DNA from: Rallus limicola
Taxonomy: Eukaryota > Chordata > Aves > Gruiformes > Rallidae
DNA: 64,000 nucleotides
Direction of reading: 5' to 3'
Assembly (NCBI GenBank): GCA_022605955.1
Contig: JAKCOZ010000003.1
Span: 13,649,331 to 13,713,330, forward strand
Shown here: positions 47,511-59,174 of the stretch, piece by piece
Layout of the letters: every line of letters begins with the position of its first letter
Position numbering within the stretch: position 1 is the stretch's first letter
Made by a program: the position numbers and the translations under genes
The notes under the pieces: generated by a model
The model's database searches: none
What the model was told of the DNA's origin: nothing
What the model saw: the letters and a program-made list of their open reading frames with translations, nothing else

Positions 47511-49756
47511 ACTCACAGAGGTCACACCTGCAACCTTCCTGCTGCACTTCCACCCAGTATCAACAGCTTGCTACCTAAACACAATTGACTGATCAAGACA
47601 ACCTGCCCTTCCCCCATCTCTGGAAGATGAAGAATACATCCTATGAAAATGTTGCTGTTATAGTCATTAGTTGGGTCAGGCCAGTAAGCAAGTTTGTGCT
47701 GCCCCTAGGAACAGGCATTATGTGTTGACTGTCTAACAAAAACACAGAGAACATGGGAGGGGAAAGCAGAGCAGATATGTGTGATAGATATCAGTGCCTA
47801 CTGACACTAGGTAAGCATCACTGCCAGACTGGTGGCTGAGACCAAATTATCATATAGAATTCAAATTGGGAAGAGATGGCTCCAGTTCAGCTTTGAAGGT
47901 GAAGATGAATGTAAGGAGGGGCAATGTGTCAGAGGCCTGTAGCACAGCAGTATGGCAGGTAGCATGTGTGAGAAAGCAAGTAGTTAAGAACTCTCCTGCC
48001 CTGTCTCAAGTTAAGAAACAGACATGTCAGTGCAGTATTGCGGGTGCTCCTACACCCGTTTTCACATTTAAGTGGGTGTCTGCCCTTTGCAATCTGTTCT
48101 ACTTTCACTGTTTTTGAGTGGCAGAGTATCTTTGAACTGTAATAGGAAATGTGAAGCAATACATTATTTATAAAGAGAAAACAGATTATATTATCAGAAT
48201 AACAAGAACTTTTAGAACTAATTTGTAGATGGAGACATTTTGTAAAGGTTTAGTGATTCTTTCCTACTTTTGAGTCCTTCAGACAGTATCTAGTGATTTC
48301 AAGCATCTTTATGTAAATTAATTTGCAAATGATTCTTAAGCTACTGTCTATCTTGACCGTAAGGGAAACCCATGGCACAAAGTGCAGACCTCTGCTTCAT
48401 ATTAATCATACTTTCGTAGGCAGATTTTGCAAGTGAATGTGACTAGGAGTATGGGGAGAAATATCATTAAATACTTTACCTTTTTTCTTTTTTACTTCAC
48501 TCTAATGAGTATGTAATACACAAATGAGATGCAGTGGATTTAAACAGTAAAATTTAGATGAACTCTAATACAGCTGCAAGTTGTATAATTCTGTAAGTAC
48601 TTGGATGTGAGGTGGTATATCTAGTCAAGTAAATTAAACCTATAAATTCTAAAATATACTGGTTTGCATTTAATATGCTATTACTTTCATGTCACCACTT
48701 ATTTCATACTTTTTAACATTCATATTAAACATTTATACAATTCTACTTATATTAATTCGTATTCAGTGGCTTAAAACAGCTTAAAACAAGAAGCTCAGAT
48801 GCTTTTTCAATTAGTTGAAAAATGTAATTATTTTAAAAATTATTTTTAAATTCCCAAACTATTAGATTGCTAATGTTTGCTGTAGATTAATCACTAGGGA
48901 AAGTTACTGTATGCAGCCAGGATGTTAAAAGTTTACCAAGAAGTACAGAAAGTTTTAATTAGTCTCATTTCAAAATATAGGAAGAAAAAACCTGACACCA
49001 TGGAAGAAACTTCTATAATGAGGCCTGTCAAAGAAGATTTCCAGAGAATAGAACTAATTATATAAAAGTTAAATACATTGTTTTGGCCAGGTGGCTTTGA
49101 ATGTGGCAAGAATAGAATTTAATTTAATATGCAAAGACTCTGAATCCTAGATTTTCAAAATTATTTTCAAAGCTAAATCCATTTAAAAGACTTGGACATG
49201 TTTAGAAGGCTTGCTAAGTAGTTCTAGCTCCTATAGCTAGGATGAGGTGTGTATAAATCAATCCCCTTGTTGATGATGATCATTTCATATACAGAATATG
49301 CTCCCACAAAAGATTTTACTTTACCTTTACATATTTACATTGTCTTTTACATGAGTAATGTGTATTTGGGGATACAATTTGAAAGACAGTTAAGAAGTTA
49401 AACTGAATTTAACTAATGTCCATACATAGACCTGAAATATCAGATTTTGGGCACTAGTTAGATGATCCTTCTATTGATGTCATATGTCATCAAGGAGAAA
49501 TGTATTTATTTATTTGTTACATGAGAAAGCAGTGTCTATAAAATATCATTATAATCCCTACTTATTTGATTTTTTTTCTCTCCCTGCATTTTAATATGTG
49601 CAGAAGTACTCATTTAATTATGAGTTGAGTGAAAAGTCAGGAATGTCAAGGTTCAAAACTTTTCCAAGACATTTCCAAGTTGTAAACTTGGAAACTTAAT
49701 TTCTTTATGGCACTTACTGGAAACCTGCAGTCTGGCTGGTCACTCACTGACAGAAT

Positions 49757-49813
49757 AGTATAGCATTCCATGCATAGCAATTCCATGCATTGCTATGCAT
49801 GGAATGCTATACT
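49757..49813. repeat. perfect palindrome: 25 bp stem, 7-base loop
   Basis: The left arm 49757-49781 begins AGTATAGCATTCCATGC and is the exact reverse complement of 49789-49813. The spacer is TCCATGC (49782-49788). Beyond one mismatch (T56/T814 side), two more bases pair. The arms carry ATGCAT motifs, so internal slippage is possible. It sits in unique sequence and is not part of any repeat I recognise. Confidence 0.97.
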
Positions 49814-51803
49814 TTTGGAAGTTTAATTTTTATAGAATAAAAAGAGACAGAAAAGGAATGGAAGACTGGCTATATAAGTAAAATAAGTAGCACAATTTGA
49901 CTGAACTAATATACAGCATGTTGTCGGAAATTCATTATTTTTGAGAATGAAAATATGCTGGGGAAATCTATCTGTTTATTAAGTGCTGTAATTATAATTT
50001 TTATCTGAGACCTGTATCTAAGTCATCTAGTTCTTGAGCAGTCAAGAGCTAGGAGCTACGCCTCTCTAGTTACTGCTGTCTTTCAAAATGTCTGTGGTAC
50101 CTTAGAGATTTTAGCATGTCACATTTTGTAACCAAGGGGGGAAAAAAAAGAATAAAGAAAAAAGAAGAAAAGTTTAGCTTTCTTTATTCTTCTCAAGGAG
50201 GAAATTGTGGAAATAACAAAAGTAGAAGAAACTGCATCTAAACCACTCTTACCTTGCATTATGATTTTGAATAAGATTCTTTTAGAAATGTTCTTGAATT
50301 TAGCTGATTATAGTACTTTGCTATTGCAAGAAGAAATATGTCATTCCAAATATGTTTCAAGACTGTCAGTAAATGACTGCAGGAATAGGTTTATTTGCTA
50401 TTACTTGGCTGTTACAGTAAAGATGAGAGAAGCTAATATATTGCCAGCTTCCTGAAGTTTCAGATGAAGCATGGGTCTAGATACTGGACTGTATATTGAA
50501 AGGATCTAGCTGTGCTGTGAGTCTATATTCCTGGGCACTTAATCCCACTGTGTTTCAGTTCCCCATCCAGACAGAATATTAGAAGTTTACTGACTTTCTG
50601 TTAGGAAGATAAAAATACTGTTTTTGCAATGATCAGGAAATGAGTATGTGAACTCTAAATCTGAGTACATAAAGAAAACTATGGAATTAATTTATGGGAT
50701 TGCTTTCCTGGATTATCTTGATTGGCAACTAAAGCTTTAGGTTTGGTTGGTTGGTTTTTTTTCCCCAATATGTCAAGCCCCTAGAGTTCTGATTTTGATG
50801 AAGTGTGTCAGTTTTAAGGCAGGATGTCCATGCTTCTGTTAAGTTCCCTTTGATACCATCAATTTATTCTTCTGTGTCGTGGTCTTTTAGAAGTGCTAAT
50901 CCACTTTTTCTTTTTAATACAACTTGTTTGGATGTGATTTTTCTTCTTTTAATTATTTTGGTGATTTTTTTTTCTTACTGTACTCCTACCTTAGTATTCA
51001 CACAACTCAGTACAGAAGGGAGATTTGATTGATGGTTGCCATATATTATTGACTTGATTTTGTGGAAGATTTTAATTTTCCTTTTTCTTTCCCATTGTGT
51101 CGCCAGTGGTGTGGTAGCAATTATTTACCTAAAAGGAGGGGAGCTACTATGGAGATGATATCAAGGGATGACACTTTGTCCAAAATTATCATCTCAGTGT
51201 ATCATTTGATGTAGTACAGATTGTGCTGGAGACTTAGATGGACATGAAATACTGCTATATAGTATTTATTTATTTATTTATTCTAGGAATCATGGTGAGA
51301 CATCATTTTATACTAGCATTTTTTACTACCCGCTTTAAATACTGTTACCATGGAGATACCTTCTGTTCCAGCACTTTTGTGGTTTCTGGTTTTAGCAGGC
51401 TTCTGAGATGTCACCATCCACCATTACAGAATAACTAGGCTGGTAGTGAGCTAAGCTGAATGGTGTCCAAGGCAAACCCAGGTTAAGGGTTTTCTTTACT
51501 TTTCCTGAAAAATTCCTTTTCTGAAACACTTTAGAGTAAAAAGCTGAAAATTAAGTTTCAAAAATATGTTTATAAAAATGGTTTCCTTATGTATTCTGTC
51601 TGAATATCTTCACAGCTGTGGTGAAAAAAAAATTAAAAAATGCCATCCTTGTGTTAACTTTCTTCCATGAAAAGTAGAGGTATTGTTAAAAAAAAAATGA
51701 AGTAGGTTTTGCTACATGACATTTCATTTAAGTCCTGTATTATTCATAAAGCACCTGTAGGATGCAAATTTATGTTTCGGGATAAGGAAGTCTGTTTCTT
51801 GTG

Positions 51804-51873
51804 AGATAGCTAGGTAGCTAGGTAGCTAGATAGAAAGATAGAGAGATGAATAGATAGATAGATTAGATAGAGG
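51804..51873. repeat. TAGC/GATA tetranucleotide microsatellite
   Basis: TAGCTAGG units give way to GATA units (TAGATAGATAGA), with interruptions by AGAG and TGAA. Confidence 0.85.
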
Positions 51874-53538
51874 TTTTACACATTTCTTATTCCATGTAAT
51901 TTCCTGGTTAGCGTTAATTAAAAGTTGTGACGCTTCCTTTAAATAGCATTAAGCATTTTGAGTTGACAGCTGCCTGACATCTTGCTTCGTTCTCTTGTTT
52001 CATGAACTGCAATTTAATTGTGTGCCTTTATTTTGTGTTATTATAGAAACTGAGATAAATCACAAAAGGCAAGCAAGACCTATGATCCTCCCTTTGATAA
52101 GGCATTAATAAAGATGAAGTTAATGTGTTTTCATTCCAGAAGAGCAGGCAGCTTTGGCAGCATTGGTGCTGAAAGCTGTTTTCTTGTACAGTGACGTTCA
52201 TGTTTCTAAAATGATAAAATAAATATTTTATTATCTACTTGGCTTTTTTCACTGCTTCAGGCTGTGATCTCACAGATTGAAGAAAAATACTTTTTTTTTT
52301 CTTTTCTTAATTTAAGCTTTCAGGTTTTGTTTGCTTCTTTTCCCTTCAGCCTATTATGGAAACTGGCTAACTTATTAAAATGCTGATAATACAAATGCTG
52401 ATAACTTATTAAAATGCTGATAATATTTTCAACATTTGGGGGAAGTGAGGAAGAAGACAAAAGGTCAATCCATGACTGCTTTCTATGAAAACTACGTTCT
52501 TATACTTCATTTTTTAAACATCCTTCTACTTACTTTACTTTCCTACACATACTTTCTTAAAATACACTTTACATACTTTAACACATATTTTATATCAGGT
52601 TTATTTTCCTCTTCACATAAGGGAAGACTGAAGAAAAAATGTGCTCTAGAGTGAAGGTAAAACAAATACTTTCCAAATTGATTGAGGCAGATTTGTGTAT
52701 TGATGTTGCTTGTGGTTGCCTACTGGTCTCTATAAAAGGTACACTGCAAGCTGGAAGATTAAATTAACAAATATTAGCAGTTTTACTTTTGCTACTTTAA
52801 AACCAGTTATGCAAAATTTATATGTGTGCAGGGAAAAATAGTTTAAACATTGATTTAATTGTAAATATTTAACACTATTAAAATTTAAACAGTAAAAATT
52901 CACTGAAATCCACTGATTTAAGTTAAGTTGCTATTTATTTACATTGTTTACTATATCTTTTATATAATATAAAGATGATTTACTGATTTATTTAAATATA
53001 AATTAGAAAAAAAATCATCTGTGCATGCAAAAGACTAAAACAAATAATCCATCTTGTTTAGAAACTCCAATAATTCTCCCATTGATTGTTAGTTTAATCT
53101 GCTGAAATTAATAGAAAAACATCATTTTGGTCAATGAGAAAAACTCAGCTTTTGCTTTAGTAAAAAAATCATTAGAATAATGAAGACATCAGAAAGGTCA
53201 CTACTTTTAACTTTTCCTTTTAAAACTATTTCTAAGATTTTTTTCCTTTTAAAAAAAAAACAAAGCAAATGAAAATATACATATTTTTTCTTTGATATAT
53301 CACGTGATTTTATATTTTATTTTAATTAGAATAAAATGCACAAAATATGTATATTGGTGTAAATGGCAAGGTTTTGGTTGGGGACACTGCAGGAATGGCC
53401 TTTCTGGGTGACAGTTAGGGGCTACCTTGAGTTGGACATTAAGGGGTCTGCAAGGGAGCATGGAGGAGTGAGGCTTTGTGTGTACTTGACTATAAACCAA
53501 GGCCAACCCACCACAACATGGAAATAGCTTCATTTTTC

Positions 53539-53595
53539 TTAAAAAACAAAACAAACAAACAAAAAAAACCCAAAAAACCTAAACAAAAAAACCCT
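53539..53595. repeat. A/C-rich low-complexity patch
   Basis: AAACAAAC-type units mix with AAAAAACCC. The frame at 53476-53778 is lysine- and proline-rich because of this patch. Confidence 0.75.
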
Positions 53596-54738
53596 TCAGA
53601 CTGCAACAATGACAAGTTTTTCCCTAAAAAATTTAAATGTGGAAAGAGCATTATGCAAATGTTAGGGGTGGAGGAAATGCTCTCTTGCTTTATGCATTGG
53701 ATATTCTATTTTTTTGTAGTTTCAGAGAGACAGCAATTAAATCTTGATCTGTTTCCCCTACAGAGATCTACTCAGTGAGCAACATATGGTCTTGCTGAAC
53801 ATTTGGATCATTAAATTAAGGAAAAATAATTGTTTGCTTCAGATAGCATTTCATTCTTCAGAACCAAAACCATATAGACAGGATGATTTGGTTCATGCCT
53901 TGTTTGATTCAGTTGTTTTGTACATTGTTTCATTTGTGATTTTTATTTACTGTTTTTATTTGGGGGATATTAGCAACATTAGGAAGACATACTTAAATTG
54001 TACTCTGGTTTTGCTTTTGAATTTAAAAGTGAAAGTAATAGAAACTTTTCTACTTTTGGAGTGGGTTTCCAAATGATAAAATACCATTCTTTATAAAATG
54101 ACATTACAGTACTTCCCTATGCTATGTCAGTAATACAAGCTTTATAAATGAAAATATGAAATGGTCATTTCAGTTATTATTAAACTGAATCAAATTCCAA
54201 TAGCAAAAGTGGCAGTTTTCATTAAATGTCTTTTGACAATGTAAATTTCTTTAAAGAAATACTGATTTTTATTAGTTTATTCATAAATTTCACTGTAAAT
54301 AACTATTGGATATATATAATGGCAAATTGAGACCAGTTTATTAAGAATATATCTAATTCCCAGTTATTTCAGTATTGCTTAGTTAGGACATCTATTTAAA
54401 TATAAATTTCAGTGTGTGTATCTGATAACTGCTACTGGATGAATCACAAAATACTGTAGAAGTACAAGTGATCCCATGCATCAGATATTTAAATTATCCA
54501 CTGATTTTCACACTGAAAATTTTATATTCCTACATAGCAGAAATACTCAGGATAAAGCAGTGACTATTACTGTACAGGAAAGCAAATTTATTTTCTTTTA
54601 TTAATATCCTTGTTCTATGGGGTTTAAAAAATTACCCTGAGAACAATTTTCTTTAAAATTGTCAATAACAAAGAAATGTTCTCCCAGAACATTTTTGTTT
54701 GCCTTAGCAAGATGCTTCCCATTTTTTATAATGTCATG

Positions 54739-54767
54739 TAAAATAAATAAATAAATAAATAAATAAA
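54739..54767. repeat. (AAAT)n microsatellite
   Basis: About seven AAAT units. Confidence 0.9.
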
Positions 54768-54956
54768 GTGAGGAACCGGAGAACACCATTTCAGCTATAA
54801 AAGAAATCCATTAGGCATAACCATTTTCCTTTTTAAGCATAGGAAAACAGGTCAGAAAACTCTAATAGTGCATAGTATCTTTCGTAACTACACAGATGAT
54901 AGAAAAAAGGTACAGAGTATTCAGTCAAAAATAAGAGAAAAACAAGTTACCTTCAA

Positions 54957-55050
54957 GAATCATAGAATCATACAATGGTTCGGGCTGGAAGGAACCTTAA
55001 AGATCAAGTTCCAACTCCCCTGCCATGGGCAAGGACACCTCTCACTAATG
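54957..55050 (-). mobile_element. CR1 3' tail fragment, antisense
   Basis: The plus strand has GAATCATAGAATCATACAAT, GGCTGGAAGGAACCTTAAAG and TGCCATGGGCAAGGACACCT, the last 90 or so bases of a CR1 in reverse. It abuts a plus-strand CR1 directly. Confidence 0.9.
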
Positions 55051-55224
55051 GTACTGAAAAATATTTGGGGATGTTCTTTGACAGCTGGCTGAATATGAGG
55101 TGGTCAGGCCAACAGCATCCTCATTTGTATCAGAAATAATGTTGCCAGCAGGACTAGGGAAGTGATCATCCATCCCCTGGCACTCAGCACTGGAGAGGCC
55201 ATACCTCAAGTACTGTGCTCAGGT

Positions 55225-56126
55225 TGTTGTTTTGCATGGCTGGGTTCTGATGGAGAGCATGGGGCCGCAGGAGTGGCTTCTTCAAGAAGCAGCTGGAAAC
55301 TTCCCCTAGGCCCCACAGAGTAAACATCAGCTGGACTCAAGGCCAGAACTGCCAATAACAAAGGCCAAGCCCATCAGCAATGGTGGTAGTGCCTCTCTGA
55401 ATCACATTTAGGAGAAAAAACTGTAAACAGCCACATTCTGTTGCCAGAGAACAGAGTGAGAAGATGCAAGAAACTGCAGACACCAAGGTCAGTGAAGAAG
55501 AGGGGAGTAGGTACTGCAGGCACCAGAGGGAAAGATTCCCCTGTAGCCCATGGCGAAGACCATGGTGAAGCAGGCTGTCCCCCTGCAGCCCATGGAAGAT
55601 GATAGGGAGCAGAGACCCCACGCTGGAGTGGGTGGAGACAAACAGAAGAACTTGTGACTAGCATCGGAGCAAGCTCCTGCCAGCACCTGCAGCCCATGGA
55701 GAGAGAAAGAGAGAGAGAGAGAGAGGCCCATGATGGAGCAGGTTATCTTGGGGGGGACCATGCTGGAGCAGTCTGTACCTGTGAGATTGCTCGCTATAGA
55801 AGTGATCCATGAAGAAATTATGACTACAGTGAAGTCTCCTAAGAAGGGAGGGGTGGGGGAAGGTGCTTTAAGATCTGATTGTACTTCTTATTATCCTACT
55901 CTGGTTTCACTCTGTGTGTGTGTATGCACACACAATAAATTAGGTGAGATTTTAAAATTCTGTGTTGTCTTTTTCACTTCTGATGTTAATTGCTGAATTA
56001 TTTTTCTTTGTCTTTATCTCGACTCCTAAGCCTCTCAGTATTTCCCCCCTCCCCGTGCAGTTGAAAAAGGTAGGGATAGATGGACTTTGATGGGCATCTG
56101 AGTTCCAGCAGGGTCAAACCACCACA
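55225..56126 (+). mobile_element. solo LTR of the long family, inserted in a CR1
   Basis: Starts TGTTGTTTTGCATGGCTGGG and ends GGGTCAAACCACCACA. It contains a TGTGTGTGTATGCACACACA patch and AATAAA near 55932. A GA-rich run lies at 55700-55726. At about 900 bp it is shorter than the other copies. Flanks show no clean duplication. Confidence 0.85.
55700..55726. repeat. (GA)n microsatellite inside the LTR
   Basis: GAGAGAGAAAGAGAGAGAGA, continuing to GAGAGG. Other LTR copies lack it, so it expanded after insertion. Confidence 0.85.
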
Positions 56127-56129
56127 CTT

Positions 56130-56531
56130 TTGGACCCCCACTTCAAGAAGGACATTCTGGTACTGGAACACATCCAAAAAAGGGCAACAAAACTGGTGAA
56201 GTATCTAGGGAACAAGTCAGATGAGGACCAGCTGAAAGCACTGAACTTGTTCAGCCTGGAGAAAAGGAGGGTCAGGGGAGACCTTATCATTCTCTCCAAT
56301 TACCTGAAAGGAGTTTGTAGCCAGGTTCTGTCCTCTCAAGTAACAAGCAATAGGAGAAGAGAAACTAGTCTCAAGTGGCACCAGGGGAGATTTAGATGCG
56401 GTATTATGAAGATCTTCTTTACCAAAAGGCCTGTCAATAAATGGAACAGACTGCCCAGGGAAGTGGTGGAGTCACCATGCGTAGAGGCATTTAAAAGATG
56501 TGTAGATGTAGCACTTAGGGACATGGTTTAG
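56130..56531 (+). pseudogene. CR1 ORF2 C-terminal remnant, open for 133 codons
   Basis: This is the last part of CR1 ORF2, after the reverse transcriptase domain: [14 protein letters not shown], then the [18 protein letters not shown] block and a stop at the normal position. It is open throughout but lacks any catalytic motif. It begins right after the LTR insertion point. Confidence 0.88.
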
Positions 56532-56659
56532 TGATGGACTTGATTGCATAGGTATATGGTAGGGCTTGATGATTTTAAAGGTCTTTTCTAACCTAAATAA
56601 CTCTATGATTAATGAACTGTTTGTATGTGACATGATGAAGTAATCATACTGTGGAATAA

Positions 56660-56869
56660 TTGTGTCTTATAGATGTATTTTGGCAGTATCTTAAACTACT
56701 ATTAGTATCACCCTTTATGCACATGGATTTATCTTCTGCTCTGTTCAAACCACCAGTCAAAAAAGTAAAAACTGAAAAAGATAATGAAGACAAATCCTTT
56801 TTTGAAAAGTATGCACAAGAAGGATGCAGAAGAGCACACAACTTCCAACAACAGAAACGCCTGTGAAAA
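56660..56869 (+). other. unexplained 67-69 codon open frame, possible exon or retrocopy fragment
   Basis: A frame lying between two CR1 copies and not explained by either. Its C-terminal half is charged and not low in complexity: FKPPVKKVKTEKDNEDK, then SFFEKYAQEGCRRAHNF, ending QQQKRL and TGA. An AG dinucleotide after a T-rich stretch (GTGTCTTATAG, to 56672) could be a splice acceptor. The KK-V-K pattern resembles a nuclear localisation signal. I do not recognise the protein. A-rich DNA yields lysine-rich chance frames, so it may be nothing. Confidence 0.2.
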
Positions 56870-57028
56870 TTTTATTTAAGCCATCCAGAAGAGAAGAAAA
56901 TAATCTGCAAAACATCATTGCTCTGCATTGGTTTGGGTGTTATCCGTACCCGAGAATTTTTAAAGCTATGGTACAATGTTCAAGTTTGGGGACTGGAGTT
57001 GTGCTAATACAGCAATGTAAAAAACGGG

Positions 57029-57316
57029 GTATTGGCCAGCCCCTTTTCAGTGGTCTGTGGAGCCAGGACAAGGGGCAATGGCTGCAAGTTGGAGCACAGG
57101 AAGTTCCACACCAACATGCAGAAGAACTTTTCCACAGTGAGGGTGACAGAGCCCTGGGACAGGCTGCCCAGGGAGGTGGAGTCTCCATCTCTGGAGATAC
57201 TCAAGACCCATCTGAATGCCTGTCTGTGCAATATGAGCTAGGGAGCTGCTTTGGCAGGGGGGCTGGACCTGATGATCTCTGGAGGTCCCTTCCAACCCCT
57301 ATGATTCTATGATACT
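57029..57316 (+). mobile_element. CR1 LINE 3' fragment, about 290 bp
   Basis: Plus-strand CR1 3' end: GGACAAGGGGCAATGGCTGC, GACAGGCTGCCCAGGGAGGT, GGACCTGATGATCTCTGGAG, then CCCTATGATTCTATGATAC. Little decayed. The 57032-57241 frame is CR1 ORF2 C-terminus ([17 protein letters not shown]). Confidence 0.93.
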
Positions 57317-57390
57317 AAGTGCCAGTGCTGTAAACATCTTTTCTTGCCTGAGAGGATCAGTTCTAAATGCAGTTGTTGTAGGTGGCTGAA

Positions 57391-58555
57391 TGTCATGGTT
57401 TTGTGTGGCTGTGCTGCTGAGATAGCTTCTGCAAGCAGCAGCTCAGAGGTCTCTGCAAGCCCCAGACTGTAAACATCGGCTGATTCAAGGACAAAGTTGC
57501 TGCTGACCAGCGTCAAGCCAATTGGTCACAGCACCTCTATGTATCACATATAGGAGAAAAAAAAACCTGCTGGCAGACACATTTGGCCACCAGAGAAGGG
57601 AGTGAGAAGATGTAACAAGCTGCATGGACACCAAGGCCAGGCCTGAAGGAGAAAGTTGGGGGAAGAATGAGGTGCTGGGAAGACAGATTCCCCTGAAGCT
57701 CGTGTAGAAGACCGTGGTGGAGCAGGTATCCCCTCACAGCCCATGGATGAGGATGGGGAGCAGAGACATCTACAGCCTGTGAAGAGATTGATCCATGTCT
57801 CAGTAGGTTTGCTGGGGGACTTCTGTCTTTGCAGGGGACCGAGAGTCCTGCTGAGAGGCCTGTGGTGAGGAGATGACTCCCCAGTGGAAAGGACTCACAC
57901 TGCGGAAGTTCGTGGATACGACTGTCATGTGGGTGGGACCCCATGGCACCACAGGGGACGGTCGGGGGGTGTGTGTGTGTGTGTGTGTGTGTGTAATACC
58001 CCCCCCCCGCAGCTGAGACGGAAGACAACTCAGGAGGAACGGACTGAAAAACCCCCATTCCCTGCCCCTCCCTGCACTGTGATGGGGGGGATGAAGGGAG
58101 CAAATTTATTATTAAAGTCAAGGGTGTGAACAGGCAAGGGGAGGGGGGGGGGAAGTAGAAGTGTTAAGATCTGGGGAAGGAAAGCAGCTTGTGAGGAACT
58201 GCTAGAACCCCACTCCCCTTTCCCTGCCCCTCCCTGCACCATGTTGGGGGGGGAAGAAGGGAGTAAAATCATGTTGAAGTTTAAGTCTGCTAAGAGGAGG
58301 GTTGGGGAAGGTGCTTTAAGACCTGGTTGCACTTCTCATTACCCGACTCTGGTTCACTGGGTGTGTAGTTGTGGTAATAATAAATCACTTTTCTTTCCTT
58401 TATTCTGAGCTGAGTCTGTTTTGCCCATTACACTAATTGGAGAGTGATCCCTCTCCCCTTATCTCAGGTCCTAAGCCTCCTGATATTTTCTCCCCTTTTC
58501 AGCTGAAAAGGGGAGTGGGCGAGCGGCTAGGTGAACATTTGGCCTCTAGCCAGAG
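57391..58555 (+). mobile_element. long LTR, about 1.16 kb, with doubled purine-rich module
   Basis: Starts TGTCATGGTTTTGTGTGGCT. It contains CACATATAGGAG, the uninterrupted GATGACTCCCCAG (57872-57884), a (GT)n run and AATAAA (near 58380). A module of about 150 bp (CCCTGCCCCTCCCTGCAC, G-run, GAAGGGAGYAAA) occurs twice, at about 58045-58170 and 58205-58325. The normal 3' end (…CAAACCACCACA) is eroded, with the match failing after CTCTAGCCAG near 58550. Confidence 0.85.
57969..57994. repeat. (GT)n microsatellite inside the LTR
   Basis: About 13 GT units, preceded by a G run and followed by a C run (CCCCCCCCC). Absent from the equivalent place in the 43776 copy. Confidence 0.92.
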
Positions 58556-59174
58556 AGATAAAATAAACATAGTAAAGCACAGGCCTGCCTGTACATTACA
58601 AATGAACAAATTTTCCTTTATTTTGTCAGTGTCCTGGTACTAAAATGCTCTCTAAATACCCAAGATCCTAACTTCCAAAGCTAATAAAATTTAAAAAAAA
58701 AAATAATCAAGATATTTGGAAGTGAACACTGAGGTTTGGGTATCTGTGTTTGAGAGTACAACTTGAATCACATGATTCATCAAAGCTGGGTTCCTTAATG
58801 TGTTCTGAGACTAGGATCTTCTAAGGTTCCTGTAGCCCGTGTAGTTATGTTTGAGAAAATCAGAGCTAGCAGTTAGCTCAGAAGCTCCTGAGTGATGTGT
58901 TGTTATTTCTTATTTTCTTTACCACAATTTCAGTATGTCCTTGGCAGTAGCAATGCTGTCTTCAGAGATTTTTCAAGCGCACAAATATCATAGCATTTTG
59001 TTGTCATTCTAAGAGAAAATGACAAAGATTGCTGTTCAGCTAATAAAATAATGTTCCTTTTAATACAAAAGCTACACATAGAAAATATATGTAAACCAGA
59101 ACTATCTAAATTGATGCAAAACCCACTAAAATTATAATTCCTTAATTGTAGAGGAAGAAATAAGGGGAAAGAGG
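58556..59174. other. unique sequence, no gene seen
   Basis: No repeat family or exon recognised. Confidence 0.5.

Larger units (their letters stand above)
47511..54956. other. long unique AT-rich stretch, no gene seen
   Basis: About 7.4 kb without recognised repeats apart from the palindrome at 49757-49813 and simple sequence at 51804-51873, 53539-53595 (A/C-rich) and 54739-54767. Frames such as 53744-54076 (110 codons) and 50207-50455 have no motif. A short direct repeat of a TTATTAAAATGCTGATAATA-like unit lies at about 52371-52430. Confidence 0.5.
55051..56609 (+). mobile_element. CR1 LINE interrupted by an LTR
   Basis: Plus-strand CR1 in two pieces, 55051-55224 and 56127-56609. The first ends …CTCAAGTACTGTGCTCAGG. 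The second begins CTTTTGGACCCCCACTTC. Joined in concept they give the normal CR1 order (YCVQFW… followed by KKDI…), so the LTR at 55225-56126 entered an existing CR1. The 3' end reads GATTTTAAAGGTCTTTTC, then a decayed tail. Confidence 0.9.

Noticed and set aside
57537..58121. 194-codon minus-strand frame as a gene
   Set aside because: It lies wholly in the antisense of an LTR. Its histidine/threonine and proline runs come from the GT and C tracts.
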